In this document: piece after piece, positions 41,306 to 49,723 of the stretch
Layout of the letters: the number at the start of each line of letters is the position of its first letter
How positions within the stretch are numbered: the stretch's first letter is position 1
Assembly: GCA_022226935.1 (NCBI GenBank)
Contig: CP092081.1
Location: 337,149 to 395,595, forward strand
Length of the DNA stretch: 58,447 nucleotides
Direction: 5' to 3'
Origin: Nitrospira sp.
Lineage (GTDB): Bacteria; Nitrospirota; Nitrospiria; Nitrospirales; Nitrospiraceae
Notes under the pieces: generated by a model
Told to the model about the DNA's origin: nothing
Databases searched by the model: none
What the model saw: only the letters and a program-made list of their open reading frames with translations
Program-made: the position numbers and the translations under genes

Positions 41306-43090
41306 ATGAGCAAATTTCGTGTGAATGTAAAAGCATCCCCGATCATTGGGGCTGCTCTTGGTGCCCTTCTCATTTCCGCCAGTGCGGTTGGGATTGGCCA
41401 CGCTGGAGATCTTCCTGAAGGATTCGCGAAGGGAGAATTAGCTCCGGCCCCGCCCGCAGACATGATTGAAGCGGGAAAGCGTGTGTACTTTACCAAGTGT
41501 GTGTGGTGTCATGGCGTGGATGGAGCCGGTGATGGCCCAGGTGCCGATCGGCTTTGGCCTCGCCCGAGAAACTTCAATCAGGGTACTTTCAAGATTCGTC
41601 ATACGGCGAGTGGAGAATTGCCCCTGTTTAACTACAATGAGAAAACCCCAGACAGCGGCAAGAACGACTTGTTCGATACGGTTACTCACGGTCTGCCCGG
41701 TTCAGCGATGCCACCGTGGGAAGGTATCTTGACCGAAGAACAGCGGATTCAAGTGCTGTCGTTCGTGACTACGCAGCTAGTGAAAGACCGCAAGTTTACG
41801 GACAAGCAGTCTGAGACCCAAACTATTCTTCAACTCGGTACGATTAAGCCGGCAGAAGCTACAGAAGACAGCATCAAGAAGGGTGCCCAGTTGATCGTGG
41901 ATAAGAAGTGCATTGAATGTCACGGTGTCGAAGGACGCGGTGATGGCAATGCCTTCAATCTGAAAGATGACTGGGGATTCTCTATTCAGCCGGCTAATTG
42001 GCACAAGTGCTGGAACTTCCGTGGAAGCCGTCAGGATCCGTACAATGTCCGGAATATTTTCCGTACGTTCTCCACTGGCGTCAACGGAACCCCGATGCCG
42101 TCATTTGCGGATAGCACGTCGATCGAAGATCGCTGGAACATTGCGAACTTCGTAAACTCATTGTGCGAACGCGATGAGGAGGGGAAGCCTCTTGGTATCG
42201 ATCCTCTGACCGACAAGCCAAAAATCAACTTCGTCGTTCCTTCAGCTCCCGTTGAAGGAGAAATTTCGAGCGATCCTGAGAACGAAATGTGGAAGAAGCA
42301 GGGTCGTCGATATGTCGCCATGGGTGGTCAGATCACCCATAAACCGCGCAACTTTGTGAATCGTATCGACGACATCTGGGTCAAGTCGCTTTATAATGAG
42401 AAGAGCGTCGTGTACTTGATCCAGTGGGATGATCGAACGAAGAGTATTGCGGAAGGCAAGCTTCCATGGGCGCCGACCCAGGTGAACGTTGAAAACTTCG
42501 GCGTGAAGGAGCAGGCGCCAAAGACTGGCGAAGAAGGTTCTATCGCAGCGGCCCAGAATAACTATGCGGTTTATAACGATGCGATCGGGTTCCAGTTTCC
42601 GATCAAATGGCAGGAGATCCCAGCGCCATTCAAGCCCCGCTATTTGTGGGGAGATGCCAAGTTCAACGCTGATATCCTGAAGTGGGAAGCAGACGGCTCC
42701 TTGCGTTCATTCAAGGGAACTGGCTGGGATCAGGATTTTGAGGAGCGTGATGACTTCGAAGAAAAAGTTAAGCTTCTAAAGTCAGAATGGAAGAACGGTC
42801 AGTGGACCGTCATGATCTCCCGCCCGCTCAAGGGTAGCAAGGATGATTATGATGATTACACTCGATTCGATATCGGTAAGTACATCCCGATGGTGTTCTT
42901 CGCCTGGGATGGACACAATGGTGATGCAGGTCGAAAGATGGCAGTGTCTGCTTTCTACTATACGATCCTGCAGCCCCCGATTCCGCAGGAAGTGTACATT
43001 TACCCGGCTGTTATCGCAGTTGGTGTAGTGTTCTTGGAGGGTTGGATGCTGACCCGCCGCGCCAATAAGAAAAAGGGCAAAGTCCTTTAA
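41306..43090 (+). CDS. Diheme cytochrome c fused to EB_dh-type haem domain
   Basis: Protein of 594 residues with a signal peptide (about 1-33). Two class-I cytochrome c domains carry CVWCHGVDGAGDG (about 62) and CIECHGVEGRGDG (about 202). A C-terminal domain (about 300-560) fits the haem-b-binding gamma subunit fold of ethylbenzene dehydrogenase and DMSO-reductase-like enzymes (EB_dh/DUF4405-type): VKSLYNEKSVVYLIQWDD, DAIGFQFP, GQWTVMISRPL and FFAWDG. One C-terminal helix (about 565-585) anchors it. In Nitrospira, similar domains occur in candidate NxrC subunits, so this may shuttle electrons from a molybdoenzyme to the oxidase. The start at 41306 with GAGG was chosen; the frame is open upstream. 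Confidence 0.8.
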   Translation: MSKFRVNVKASPIIGAALGALLISASAVGIGHAGDLPEGFAKGELAPAPPADMIEAGKRVYFTKCVWCHGVDGAGDGPGADRLWPRPRNFNQGTFKIRHTASGELPLFNYNEKTPDSGKNDLFDTVTHGLPGSAMPPWEGILTEEQRIQVLSFVTTQLVKDRKFTDKQSETQTILQLGTIKPAEATEDSIKKGAQLIVDKKCIECHGVEGRGDGNAFNLKDDWGFSIQPANWHKCWNFRGSRQDPYNVRNIFRTFSTGVNGTPMPSFADSTSIEDRWNIANFVNSLCERDEEGKPLGIDPLTDKPKINFVVPSAPVEGEISSDPENEMWKKQGRRYVAMGGQITHKPRNFVNRIDDIWVKSLYNEKSVVYLIQWDDRTKSIAEGKLPWAPTQVNVENFGVKEQAPKTGEEGSIAAAQNNYAVYNDAIGFQFPIKWQEIPAPFKPRYLWGDAKFNADILKWEADGSLRSFKGTGWDQDFEERDDFEEKVKLLKSEWKNGQWTVMISRPLKGSKDDYDDYTRFDIGKYIPMVFFAWDGHNGDAGRKMAVSAFYYTILQPPIPQEVYIYPAVIAVGVVFLEGWMLTRRANKKKGKVL

Positions 43091-43120
43091 GCGATAGCAG
43101 CCAATGTATGTGTCATAATG

Positions 43121-43155
43121 CGAGGGGGTGAGGCGACTCACTCCCTCGTTTTTTT
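43121..43155 (+). terminator. Rho-independent terminator ending the respiratory run
   Basis: A 12-bp stem (CGAGGGGGTGAG / CTCACTCCCTCG, one G-U pair) with a 4-nt loop is followed by seven T residues, 30 nt after the stop of the last cytochrome gene. Confidence 0.95.
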
Positions 43156-43190
43156 GTGTGTTGTGTGGCGTGATGTGAGGCAGCGGCTAG

Positions 43191-43799
43191 GTGATAGAAG
43201 ATGTGTCAGGTGTTCTCATCGCCGGCGGTAGGAGTCGACGAATGGGGCATGACAAGCGTTTCATGAAGGTAGGCGGGGAAAGCGTGTTTGATCGAACACT
43301 CTCTCTCTTGCGCAGTACCTTTTCCGAGAACATCGTCGTTCTTGCGGAGCCTATAGAGATGCTTGACGTACAGGGATACCCTGTTGCCTATGACCTGATC
43401 CCCAATGCGGGCAGTTTAGGTGGGCTGTATACAGGTTTGATGACCGCATCGCGACCGAGAGTATTCGCGGTGGCGTGTGACATGCCGTTTTTGGATGCCG
43501 ATGTCATTCGCTTTATGTTGTCCGATAATCAGACGGCCGACGTGATAGTGGCCTGCTTGTCAGGCAAGTTGCAGCCCATGCACGCAGTGTATTCGAAGTG
43601 CTGTGCTCCGTTTCTCCGAGCAATGGCCCAGAGGCAGGAACTCAAGATTCAGAAGCTGTTTCAACAAAAAGAACTGCGAATGGCAATATTGACAGAAAAT
43701 GATCTCCGAGCATTTGGACCAGGGTTCCGCTCGTTCAAGAATATTAATACGCCGATCGACTTGGCCTTGGCTGAGGCCCCACCTTCCGTTGAGCCGTGA
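43191..43799 (+). CDS. mobA: Molybdenum cofactor guanylyltransferase
   Basis: Protein of 202 residues. The nucleotide-binding signature LIAGGRSRRMGHDK is at residues about 9-22, followed by NAGSLGGLYTGL and VACDMPFLDADV, all typical of MobA. It transfers GMP to molybdopterin to make the MGD cofactor used by DMSO-reductase-family enzymes such as nitrite oxidoreductase. The start is a GTG, with only a weak ribosome site. Its stop overlaps the start of the glycosyltransferase gene (GTGA). Length is normal for the family. Confidence 0.93.
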   Translation: MIEDVSGVLIAGGRSRRMGHDKRFMKVGGESVFDRTLSLLRSTFSENIVVLAEPIEMLDVQGYPVAYDLIPNAGSLGGLYTGLMTASRPRVFAVACDMPFLDADVIRFMLSDNQTADVIVACLSGKLQPMHAVYSKCCAPFLRAMAQRQELKIQKLFQQKELRMAILTENDLRAFGPGFRSFKNINTPIDLALAEAPPSVEP

Positions 43800-44815
43800 C
43801 AGATCGAGCGAATAGTCGTGAGCGTAAAAGAGGGGTGTTGGCCATTCACCCGGGGGCCTTGGGTGATGTGCTACTTGCCCGGCCTGTCTTGCACGCGTTG
43901 CGCGATCGATTTCCTCAACATGAAATGGCACTGCTTTCAGCCAATGCCGTGGGTTCTCTTTTGTGCGATTGCGCAGAGGTTGATCGAATATTCCCTCTTG
44001 AAGGAATGTATCTGAGTCACTTGTTCGCGGGCTTCGAGAGCCTCTGTGATTCATTTAAGTCTTGGTTAAGTACGTGCGAGATAGTGGTAGGATGGCTGCG
44101 AGATGTGGACGGTACGTTAACCGCTACGTTGAGCGATGCAGGTGTCGGGAGTATCAACTTACAGTCCCCGTTCTCTTCTGATTTAGTTGCACCCCATCAA
44201 TCGGATCGTTATTTCGAAGCCATTCGAATGCCGGGGAGCGGGCAGGACTTCACCTCATCGCTGATCTTGCCTGCCGAACTGGAGAGGCAAGGCCGAAAGG
44301 TTTTGCAGGCGTGTCATTGGAATGGCACGTCCCCATTGGTCCTGGTTCATCCGGGAAGCGGCAGCCTTCACAAGTGTATCGAGGCATGGCGCCTTGCGAA
44401 GGTCATCGAGTGGTTGATCGAGGCCGACCTGACACCCATGCTCCTCGAAGGGCCAGCTGATTGTCGGCCGGTTGCTCAGGTCCTCTCATCACTGGCTATG
44501 CCGGTGCCGGTCATTCGCGGACTGAGTGTGTCTGCCGTAGCTGGAGTCATGGCACAGGCGCAGCTCTATCTCGGCCACGACTCGGGCATGACACACCTCG
44601 CTGCCGCATTAGCCATTCCCACCGTAGCGTGTTTCGGTCCCACTCCCGCTTCTCGCTGGGCTCCGCGCGGGCCCATGGTGTCGGTCATATCCGGCATGCC
44701 ATGCGTTTGTTCTGATTGGAGCAAAGTGGAGACTTGCCACGACAGGGTCTGTCTGCACATTCCTGTGGAAGACATGATCGCAGCCTGTCGTGCGCAATTC
44801 ATGAAGCGGTCGTAG
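43796..44815 (+). CDS. Glycosyltransferase family 9 (heptosyltransferase-like)
   Basis: Protein of 339 residues with the two-lobed GT-B fold of ADP-heptose:LPS heptosyltransferases. N-terminal motif HPGALGDVLLARPVLHALRDRFP (about 18-40), donor-side motifs LVHPGSGS (about 180) and GHDSGMTHLAAAL with IPTVACFGPTP (about 260-285). It likely adds a sugar to lipopolysaccharide core or another envelope glycan. It overlaps mobA by 4 bp, an unrelated pathway, so the coupling is probably historical. Confidence 0.88.
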   Translation: MTDRANSRERKRGVLAIHPGALGDVLLARPVLHALRDRFPQHEMALLSANAVGSLLCDCAEVDRIFPLEGMYLSHLFAGFESLCDSFKSWLSTCEIVVGWLRDVDGTLTATLSDAGVGSINLQSPFSSDLVAPHQSDRYFEAIRMPGSGQDFTSSLILPAELERQGRKVLQACHWNGTSPLVLVHPGSGSLHKCIEAWRLAKVIEWLIEADLTPMLLEGPADCRPVAQVLSSLAMPVPVIRGLSVSAVAGVMAQAQLYLGHDSGMTHLAAALAIPTVACFGPTPASRWAPRGPMVSVISGMPCVCSDWSKVETCHDRVCLHIPVEDMIAACRAQFMKRS

Positions 44816-44905
44816 CTCTTCTCGTCATCTTGTCTCTCATATTCCTGGTGTGTTAGATTGCGAGATTGATTTTCGCTGTTTCCACGCAGACTTAGGGGAG
44901 TTTTT

Positions 44906-45522
44906 GTGGCTCAGGGGGTGGTGCAAGATAAGGTTGCCGATGCGTTGGCCGGGGCGCTTCGACTGGCACAACAATGCGAGATGCTCAAGATCGAGCAGAT
45001 GCCGGTTATCAACCTTCAGGCGCCAAAGCGGCCTGAGTGGGGGCTGTGTCCTGCACGGTGGCTATGTCCTTGTCTGCGTCCGAACGGCGGCCTCCTTCGA
45101 GGATCAGCAGGCTGTTGTGTGTGGCGGCATCGCGAGGCATTGACTGTCCGCTTCGGAGTCAGGCCGACCTCAAATTGCTGGACGATCCCGATGAATTCAC
45201 GATCATTCGAAAACTCTCGGTATTTCTTGTGGTGTTAGAGGCGAGCGCAGCAGAACTGGAGCCCCATTGGATGGCCTACTATCTCCGTGAGCTGGCGGGC
45301 CTGGTGCTTCCTTTCTACAACAAACACCGGATTTTGCCTCCGATAACCGACCTCGAAGTTACTCCGGCGGCTCCAACCGAGCCGCCGGTTTCCACCCCTC
45401 GGGTACCCGAGACGGTGCCGCCTGGCCTGGCAGGGGCCCGCTTGGTCCTCATGTGGTCGGTGCAGCAGGTGGTCCGTAACAGGTTGACAGTGCTGGGTGC
45501 CTCGGCCCCAGAGCAGATGTAG
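44906..45522 (+). pseudogene. argS: Decayed arginyl-tRNA synthetase remnant
   Basis: The frame from GTG 44906, which still has GGGGAG upstream, encodes an ArgS-like N-terminus for about 46 residues (VVQDKVADALAGALRLAQQ, then APKRPEWG). Near 45043 the reading shifts frame; the second frame (from about 45037) continues VAMSLSASERRPP, then after a short degraded stretch gives an ArgS C-terminal DALR anticodon-binding domain: IIRKLSVF, LEPHWMAYYLRELAGLV, YNKHRIL, and the family's ending LGASAPEQM at the stop. The catalytic core of about 350-400 residues is missing. So this is a frameshifted, internally deleted copy; a working argS must lie elsewhere in the genome. Confidence 0.85.
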
Positions 45523-45535
45523 GACTGCCGATCGG

Positions 45536-46693
45536 ATGGTATCGTTTCGTATTACCCATGAGGAAGCAGGAGGGCGGGCGCGGGTCGGGATTCTTACCAC
45601 CGGCCGCAGCGAAGTGGCGACGCCCGCTTTCATGCCGGTCGGTTCGCTGGGCAATGTGCGTAGTGTCGATGGCGAAGAACTGCTGAAGATGGGGTACGGG
45701 CTCATCTTGAATAATGCCTATCATCTGTACCTGCGTCCCGGCCACAAAATTGTAGAGGAGTTAGGCGGCGTTCATGGCTTCACCGCTTGGCCGGGCGCCA
45801 TTCTCACCGACAGCGGCGGTTTCCAAGTGTTCAGCTTGGCAAAGTTTTGCAAGGTGACGGATGAGGGCGTGGTCTTTCAATCTCATATCGACGGCTCCTC
45901 CCGATTCATCAGCCCCGAAACGTCGATCGAGATCCAGGAAGCACTAGGTGCGGACATCATCATGGCCTTCGACCATGTCGTCGCTCTGCCCTCGTCGCTC
46001 GACCAGGTTCGTGCCGCCGCCAAACGCACGTCTCTGTGGGCACGCCGCTGCGTTGAGGCTAAGCGTCGTACCGATCAATCGCTATTCGGAATCGTGCAGG
46101 GCGGGTTGGATCAGGGATTGCGGGTCGAGTCCGCCCGCGATCTGGTGTCGGTCGGGTTTGACGGGTATGCCGTCGGCGGCTTATCCGTTGGTGAAGATAA
46201 GGCCGACATGTATACCATGTTGGACGTGACGGTTCCCGAGCTGCCGTCGGCCAAGCCGCGCTATTTGATGGGCGTGGGCATGCCTGAGGATTTGGTGGAA
46301 GGCGTCGCGCGGGGGATCGATATGTTCGATTGCGTGGTCCCCTCGCGCCATGGCCGCACCGGTTGGCTGTTTACCTCCTTCGGACGTGTGGTCATCAAGC
46401 AGGCCCGGTATGCGCGAGACGAACAGCCCATCGATCCGGCCTGCCGCTGTCCGGTCTGTACCCGATACACGCGGGCCTATCTGCATCACTTGTTCGGCGT
46501 GAAGGAAATGCTGGGCGCTCGTCTCAATACGATTCACAATTTGTGGTTTTTTGCAAAGTTGATGGAAGAGATCCGGAGCGCCGTGCGGAACGGCACCTTT
46601 CAGGAGTTTCGCCGCGAGTTTCACCGGACCTATATCGTGGACCGGCCGGGCGGTGAGGGGCGGTCGGACGTTGACAATACGAACATGTCGTAA
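45536..46693 (+). CDS. tgt: Queuine tRNA-ribosyltransferase
   Basis: Protein of 385 residues. It exchanges guanine 34 of tRNAs for Asp, Asn, His and Tyr with preQ1. Motifs include TDSGGFQVFSLA (containing the catalytic acid region, about 87-98), FGIVQGGLDQGLR, GGLSVGE, MGVGMPEDLVEGVARGIDMFDCVVPSR (about 243-270) and the zinc-binding CRCPVCTRYTRAYLHHLF. The ATG at 45536 was chosen because family homology starts there (MVSFRITHEEAGGRARVGIL); the frame is open back to 45497. It heads the tgt-yajC-secD-secF operon, the usual bacterial order, 21 bp ahead of yajC. Confidence 0.97.
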   Translation: MVSFRITHEEAGGRARVGILTTGRSEVATPAFMPVGSLGNVRSVDGEELLKMGYGLILNNAYHLYLRPGHKIVEELGGVHGFTAWPGAILTDSGGFQVFSLAKFCKVTDEGVVFQSHIDGSSRFISPETSIEIQEALGADIIMAFDHVVALPSSLDQVRAAAKRTSLWARRCVEAKRRTDQSLFGIVQGGLDQGLRVESARDLVSVGFDGYAVGGLSVGEDKADMYTMLDVTVPELPSAKPRYLMGVGMPEDLVEGVARGIDMFDCVVPSRHGRTGWLFTSFGRVVIKQARYARDEQPIDPACRCPVCTRYTRAYLHHLFGVKEMLGARLNTIHNLWFFAKLMEEIRSAVRNGTFQEFRREFHRTYIVDRPGGEGRSDVDNTNMS

Positions 46694-46714
46694 GAGCGAC
46701 AAGCAGGGGGCTGT

Positions 46715-47035
46715 ATGTGGGATTCGGTGGCCTGGGCGCAGGGAACGTCGGGAAATGCGGGAGCGGGGGGAGGCCTGTTGTCGCTGGTCCCATTTGTCCT
46801 GATCTTTGTCATTTTTTATTTCATGCTGATTCTTCCGCAACAAAAACGCCAGAAGCAGGCGAAGGCGATGCTGGAGACCCTGAAGAAGGGCGACAAGGTG
46901 GTGACGGCTTCAGGCATCTGGGGCACCATCACCAACCTGGGAAAAGAGACGGTGACGCTTCAAATTGCGGATACGACCAAAATCAAAATCCAAAAAGAGC
47001 ATATTGCTCGGCTGCGCGGTGAGGAAGAAGACTGA
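46715..47035 (+). CDS. yajC: Preprotein translocase subunit YajC
   Basis: Protein of 106 residues with one membrane helix (about 20-40) and the family signature ILPQQKRQKQAKAMLETLKKGD followed by VVTASGIWGTI. It is the small partner of SecDF at the Sec translocon. AGGGGG precedes the ATG. It starts 21 bp after tgt and lies 35 bp before secD. Confidence 0.96.
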   Translation: MWDSVAWAQGTSGNAGAGGGLLSLVPFVLIFVIFYFMLILPQQKRQKQAKAMLETLKKGDKVVTASGIWGTITNLGKETVTLQIADTTKIKIQKEHIARLRGEEED

Positions 47036-47070
47036 CGCACGCGACGGAGACGGGAAGGATTGGCGCACGT

Positions 47071-48720
47071 ATGAAAAAAGTCGGCGGACGGTTGTTAGCC
47101 TTAGTGACGATGGTGGTCGCTTCGATCATCTTTTTCTTGCCCTCCTACCAACCCCTGTACAAGGAATTACCGCGATGGGTCCGCGAGGTGTTGCCGGATA
47201 AGGGCATTACGCTGGGATTGGACTTACAAGGCGGCATTCACCTGGTGTTGGAAGTGGAAGAGGACCGAGCGGTTGAGATCGCGGTGGAACGGACGGCGGT
47301 GGGCCTGCAAGACTTTCTCGTCGAAAAGAAAATTCCCGCTGAATCGGTCAAGCGCACGGGACCTTCGCAAATCACCATTGGATTTCAGAATGCCGAACTG
47401 AAGGCTCAGGTGCAGAAGCTCCTGGATGATTTCCCGACGTATGTGGAGGTCGAGGCCGCCGGCTCCGCCAACAAAGTGGTGTGGGAGTTGCGGGACGCCG
47501 AGATGAAGCGCATCAAGGATTCCGCCATCAACCAGGCGCTTGAAACGATTCGCAATCGCATCGATCAATTCGGTGTCGCAGAACCGTTGATTCAGCGGCA
47601 GGGGTTGAAGCAAGTCGTCGTGCAGCTGCCAGGTATCAAGGACGCCAAATTGGCGAAAGACCTCATCAAGCAAACCGCGCTGCTCGAATTCAAATTGTTG
47701 GACGATGACAATCAACTGAAGTTGGATTTGCCGGGCCGGATTCAAAAGGGGAAGGAACGTGAGGACGCGTTTCTCAAGCAGGTGGAGGGCAAGATCCCCG
47801 AAGGCGATCAAATTCTGTTTGAGCGGATCGTCGAAAAAGAGAGCGGACAGGAATGGCTGGCCCCCTATCTGGTCAAAAAACGGGTCATGCTGGCCGGCGA
47901 TGTGCTGAGCGATGCCCGAGTTTCTATCGGTCAATTCAATGAACCGTATGTGTCGGTGACCTTCGATGCGAAAGGGGCGCGGGAGTTCGACCGGATCACA
48001 GGCGAAAACGTCAAGAAGCGCATGGCGATCGTGCTCGACAATACCATTTATTCGGCACCGGTCATTCAGGAAAGGATCAGCGGGGGAAGAGCTCAGATCA
48101 CTGGGACGTTCTCGATGGAAGAGGCCAACAACCTGTCCATCGTACTTCGGGCGGGCGCGCTGCCGGCTCCGCTCAAGATCATTCAGGATCTGACCGTCGG
48201 TCCTTCGCTTGGACAGGACTCGATTGAGAAAGGCGTCAAAGCGACGCTCTTTGCCGGGCTGCTTGTGATCGTGTTTATGGCCGTCTATTACCGGTTATCC
48301 GGTGTGATCGCGAATTTTGCGTTGATGTTGAACCTCATCTGTTTGATCGGATCGCTGGCCGCGTTGAATGCGACGCTGACCTTGCCCGGTATCGCCGGTA
48401 TTATTTTGACGATCGGGATGGGTGTCGATTCCAACGTCTTGATCTTCGAGCGTATCCGTGAAGAGTTGCGGCAAGGCAAGGCGGTTCGGGTGGCCATTGA
48501 TGCTGGATACGATAAAGCCCTCTTGACTATCGTCGACTCGCACGTCACCACATTGATTACCGGGTTTGCGCTGTTTTTGTTCGGCACCGGGCCGATCAAA
48601 GGTTTTGCCGTGACGTTGTGCCTTGGAATCGCGATCAATCTGTTTACTGCGTTGGTCGGCACCAAGGTCATCTTCGACCTCTTTAATCAGCGCAAGAAAA
48701 TTGAGCAGCTCAGCATTTAG
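47071..48720 (+). CDS. secD: Protein translocase subunit SecD
   Basis: Protein of 549 residues with six membrane helices, one N-terminal (about 7-25) and five in the C-terminal third, and a large periplasmic P1 region. Signature segments: GITLGLDLQGGIHLVLEV, RNRIDQFGVAEPLIQRQG, GRAQITGTFSMEEANNLSIVLRAGALPAPL, and GMGVDSNVLIFERIREEL in helix 5. With SecF it uses the proton-motive force to complete export. Length is within the usual range and motifs are intact. Confidence 0.97.
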   Translation: MKKVGGRLLALVTMVVASIIFFLPSYQPLYKELPRWVREVLPDKGITLGLDLQGGIHLVLEVEEDRAVEIAVERTAVGLQDFLVEKKIPAESVKRTGPSQITIGFQNAELKAQVQKLLDDFPTYVEVEAAGSANKVVWELRDAEMKRIKDSAINQALETIRNRIDQFGVAEPLIQRQGLKQVVVQLPGIKDAKLAKDLIKQTALLEFKLLDDDNQLKLDLPGRIQKGKEREDAFLKQVEGKIPEGDQILFERIVEKESGQEWLAPYLVKKRVMLAGDVLSDARVSIGQFNEPYVSVTFDAKGAREFDRITGENVKKRMAIVLDNTIYSAPVIQERISGGRAQITGTFSMEEANNLSIVLRAGALPAPLKIIQDLTVGPSLGQDSIEKGVKATLFAGLLVIVFMAVYYRLSGVIANFALMLNLICLIGSLAALNATLTLPGIAGIILTIGMGVDSNVLIFERIREELRQGKAVRVAIDAGYDKALLTIVDSHVTTLITGFALFLFGTGPIKGFAVTLCLGIAINLFTALVGTKVIFDLFNQRKKIEQLSI

Positions 48721-48732
48721 GAAGGAGCCGGT

Positions 48733-49650
48733 ATGTTCGAGATTTTGGGAAAGACGAATATCGATTTTATGGGGAAGCGCGCGATCTCGTTTGCGCTGTC
48801 CGGCATCCTGGCTTTCCTGGGTATTATCGCCGTGATCCAAATCGCGCGCGGGGCAGCCAACCTGGGAATCGATTTTGCGGGCGGGACGGCGGTTCAACTC
48901 AAATTCGATCAGTCGATCAGAATCGACGAAGCTCGCCGTGCATTGGAATCAAATGGCCTCGGATCGGCCGAGTTGCAGGAGTTCACGCAGGACAATAAAT
49001 TGCTCATTCGCGTGAAAGCGTCGACGACCATTGAAGAAAAGGTTGCGGAACGAGTGATGGCGGTGTTCAGCAAGGAATTTCCCGGCAACAAGTTCGTGGT
49101 GGACTCCAGCATGGAGATCGGCCCGACGATTGGAAAGAAGCTCCAAGAAGATGCCATGATTGCCGTGTTGATCTCGTTTGTGGGGATCGTGCTCTACATC
49201 GCGGTTCGGTTTGAGCTGCGATTTGGCGTGGCGGCGGCGCTGGCGACGTTCCACGATGTCCTGGCGGTGTTGGGCGTGTTTTACATTTTTGATAGGGAAA
49301 TCACCTTGCTGGTGGTCACGGCGCTTCTGACGCTGGCCGGGTATTCGTTGACGGATACGGTGGTGGTCTTCGATCGAATTCGCGAGAATCTTCGCACGCG
49401 CCGGCGCGAAGACGAGGAAACGATCATCAATCAGGCTATCAATCAGGTTCTGAGTCGCACCATCGTGACCAGCTTGACCGTGGTGATCGTGCTTATTCCG
49501 CTGGTGTTGGCCGGTGCCGAGGTTCTGCACGATTTCTCGCTGGCCTTGCTCGGGGGCGTCATGTTCGGTACCTATTCGTCCATTTTCGTGGCAAGCCCGT
49601 TGCTGCTGCTGTGGCCCGGCAGCCCGGGGAGCCTCCTGAAGCGTCGCTAG
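48733..49650 (+). CDS. secF: Protein translocase subunit SecF
   Basis: Protein of 305 residues with six membrane helices. The N-terminal GIDFAGGTAVQLKFD segment, SSMEIGPTIGKKLQEDAMIAVLIS, and SLTDTVVVFDRIRENL (proton-path Asp and Arg region) are typical. It starts 12 bp after secD with AAGGAG in front. A weak 7-bp hairpin (49654-49671) lies just after the stop codon, before the histidine kinase gene. Confidence 0.97.
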   Translation: MFEILGKTNIDFMGKRAISFALSGILAFLGIIAVIQIARGAANLGIDFAGGTAVQLKFDQSIRIDEARRALESNGLGSAELQEFTQDNKLLIRVKASTTIEEKVAERVMAVFSKEFPGNKFVVDSSMEIGPTIGKKLQEDAMIAVLISFVGIVLYIAVRFELRFGVAAALATFHDVLAVLGVFYIFDREITLLVVTALLTLAGYSLTDTVVVFDRIRENLRTRRREDEETIINQAINQVLSRTIVTSLTVVIVLIPLVLAGAEVLHDFSLALLGGVMFGTYSSIFVASPLLLLWPGSPGSLLKRR

Positions 49651-49653
49651 GCC

Positions 49654-49671
49654 TCGGCTCGTCAGAGCCGA
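49654..49671 (+). terminator. Weak hairpin after secF
   Basis: TCGGCTC-GTCA-GAGCCGA forms a 7-bp stem directly after the secF stop. There is no T-tract, so it is at best a Rho-assisted stop or an mRNA 3' end stabiliser. Confidence 0.4.
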
Positions 49672-49723
49672 ACCTAGGGCCCCCTCTTGCTGCGCAGGGC
49701 CATTAGTCGGGGTATCCGCACAC

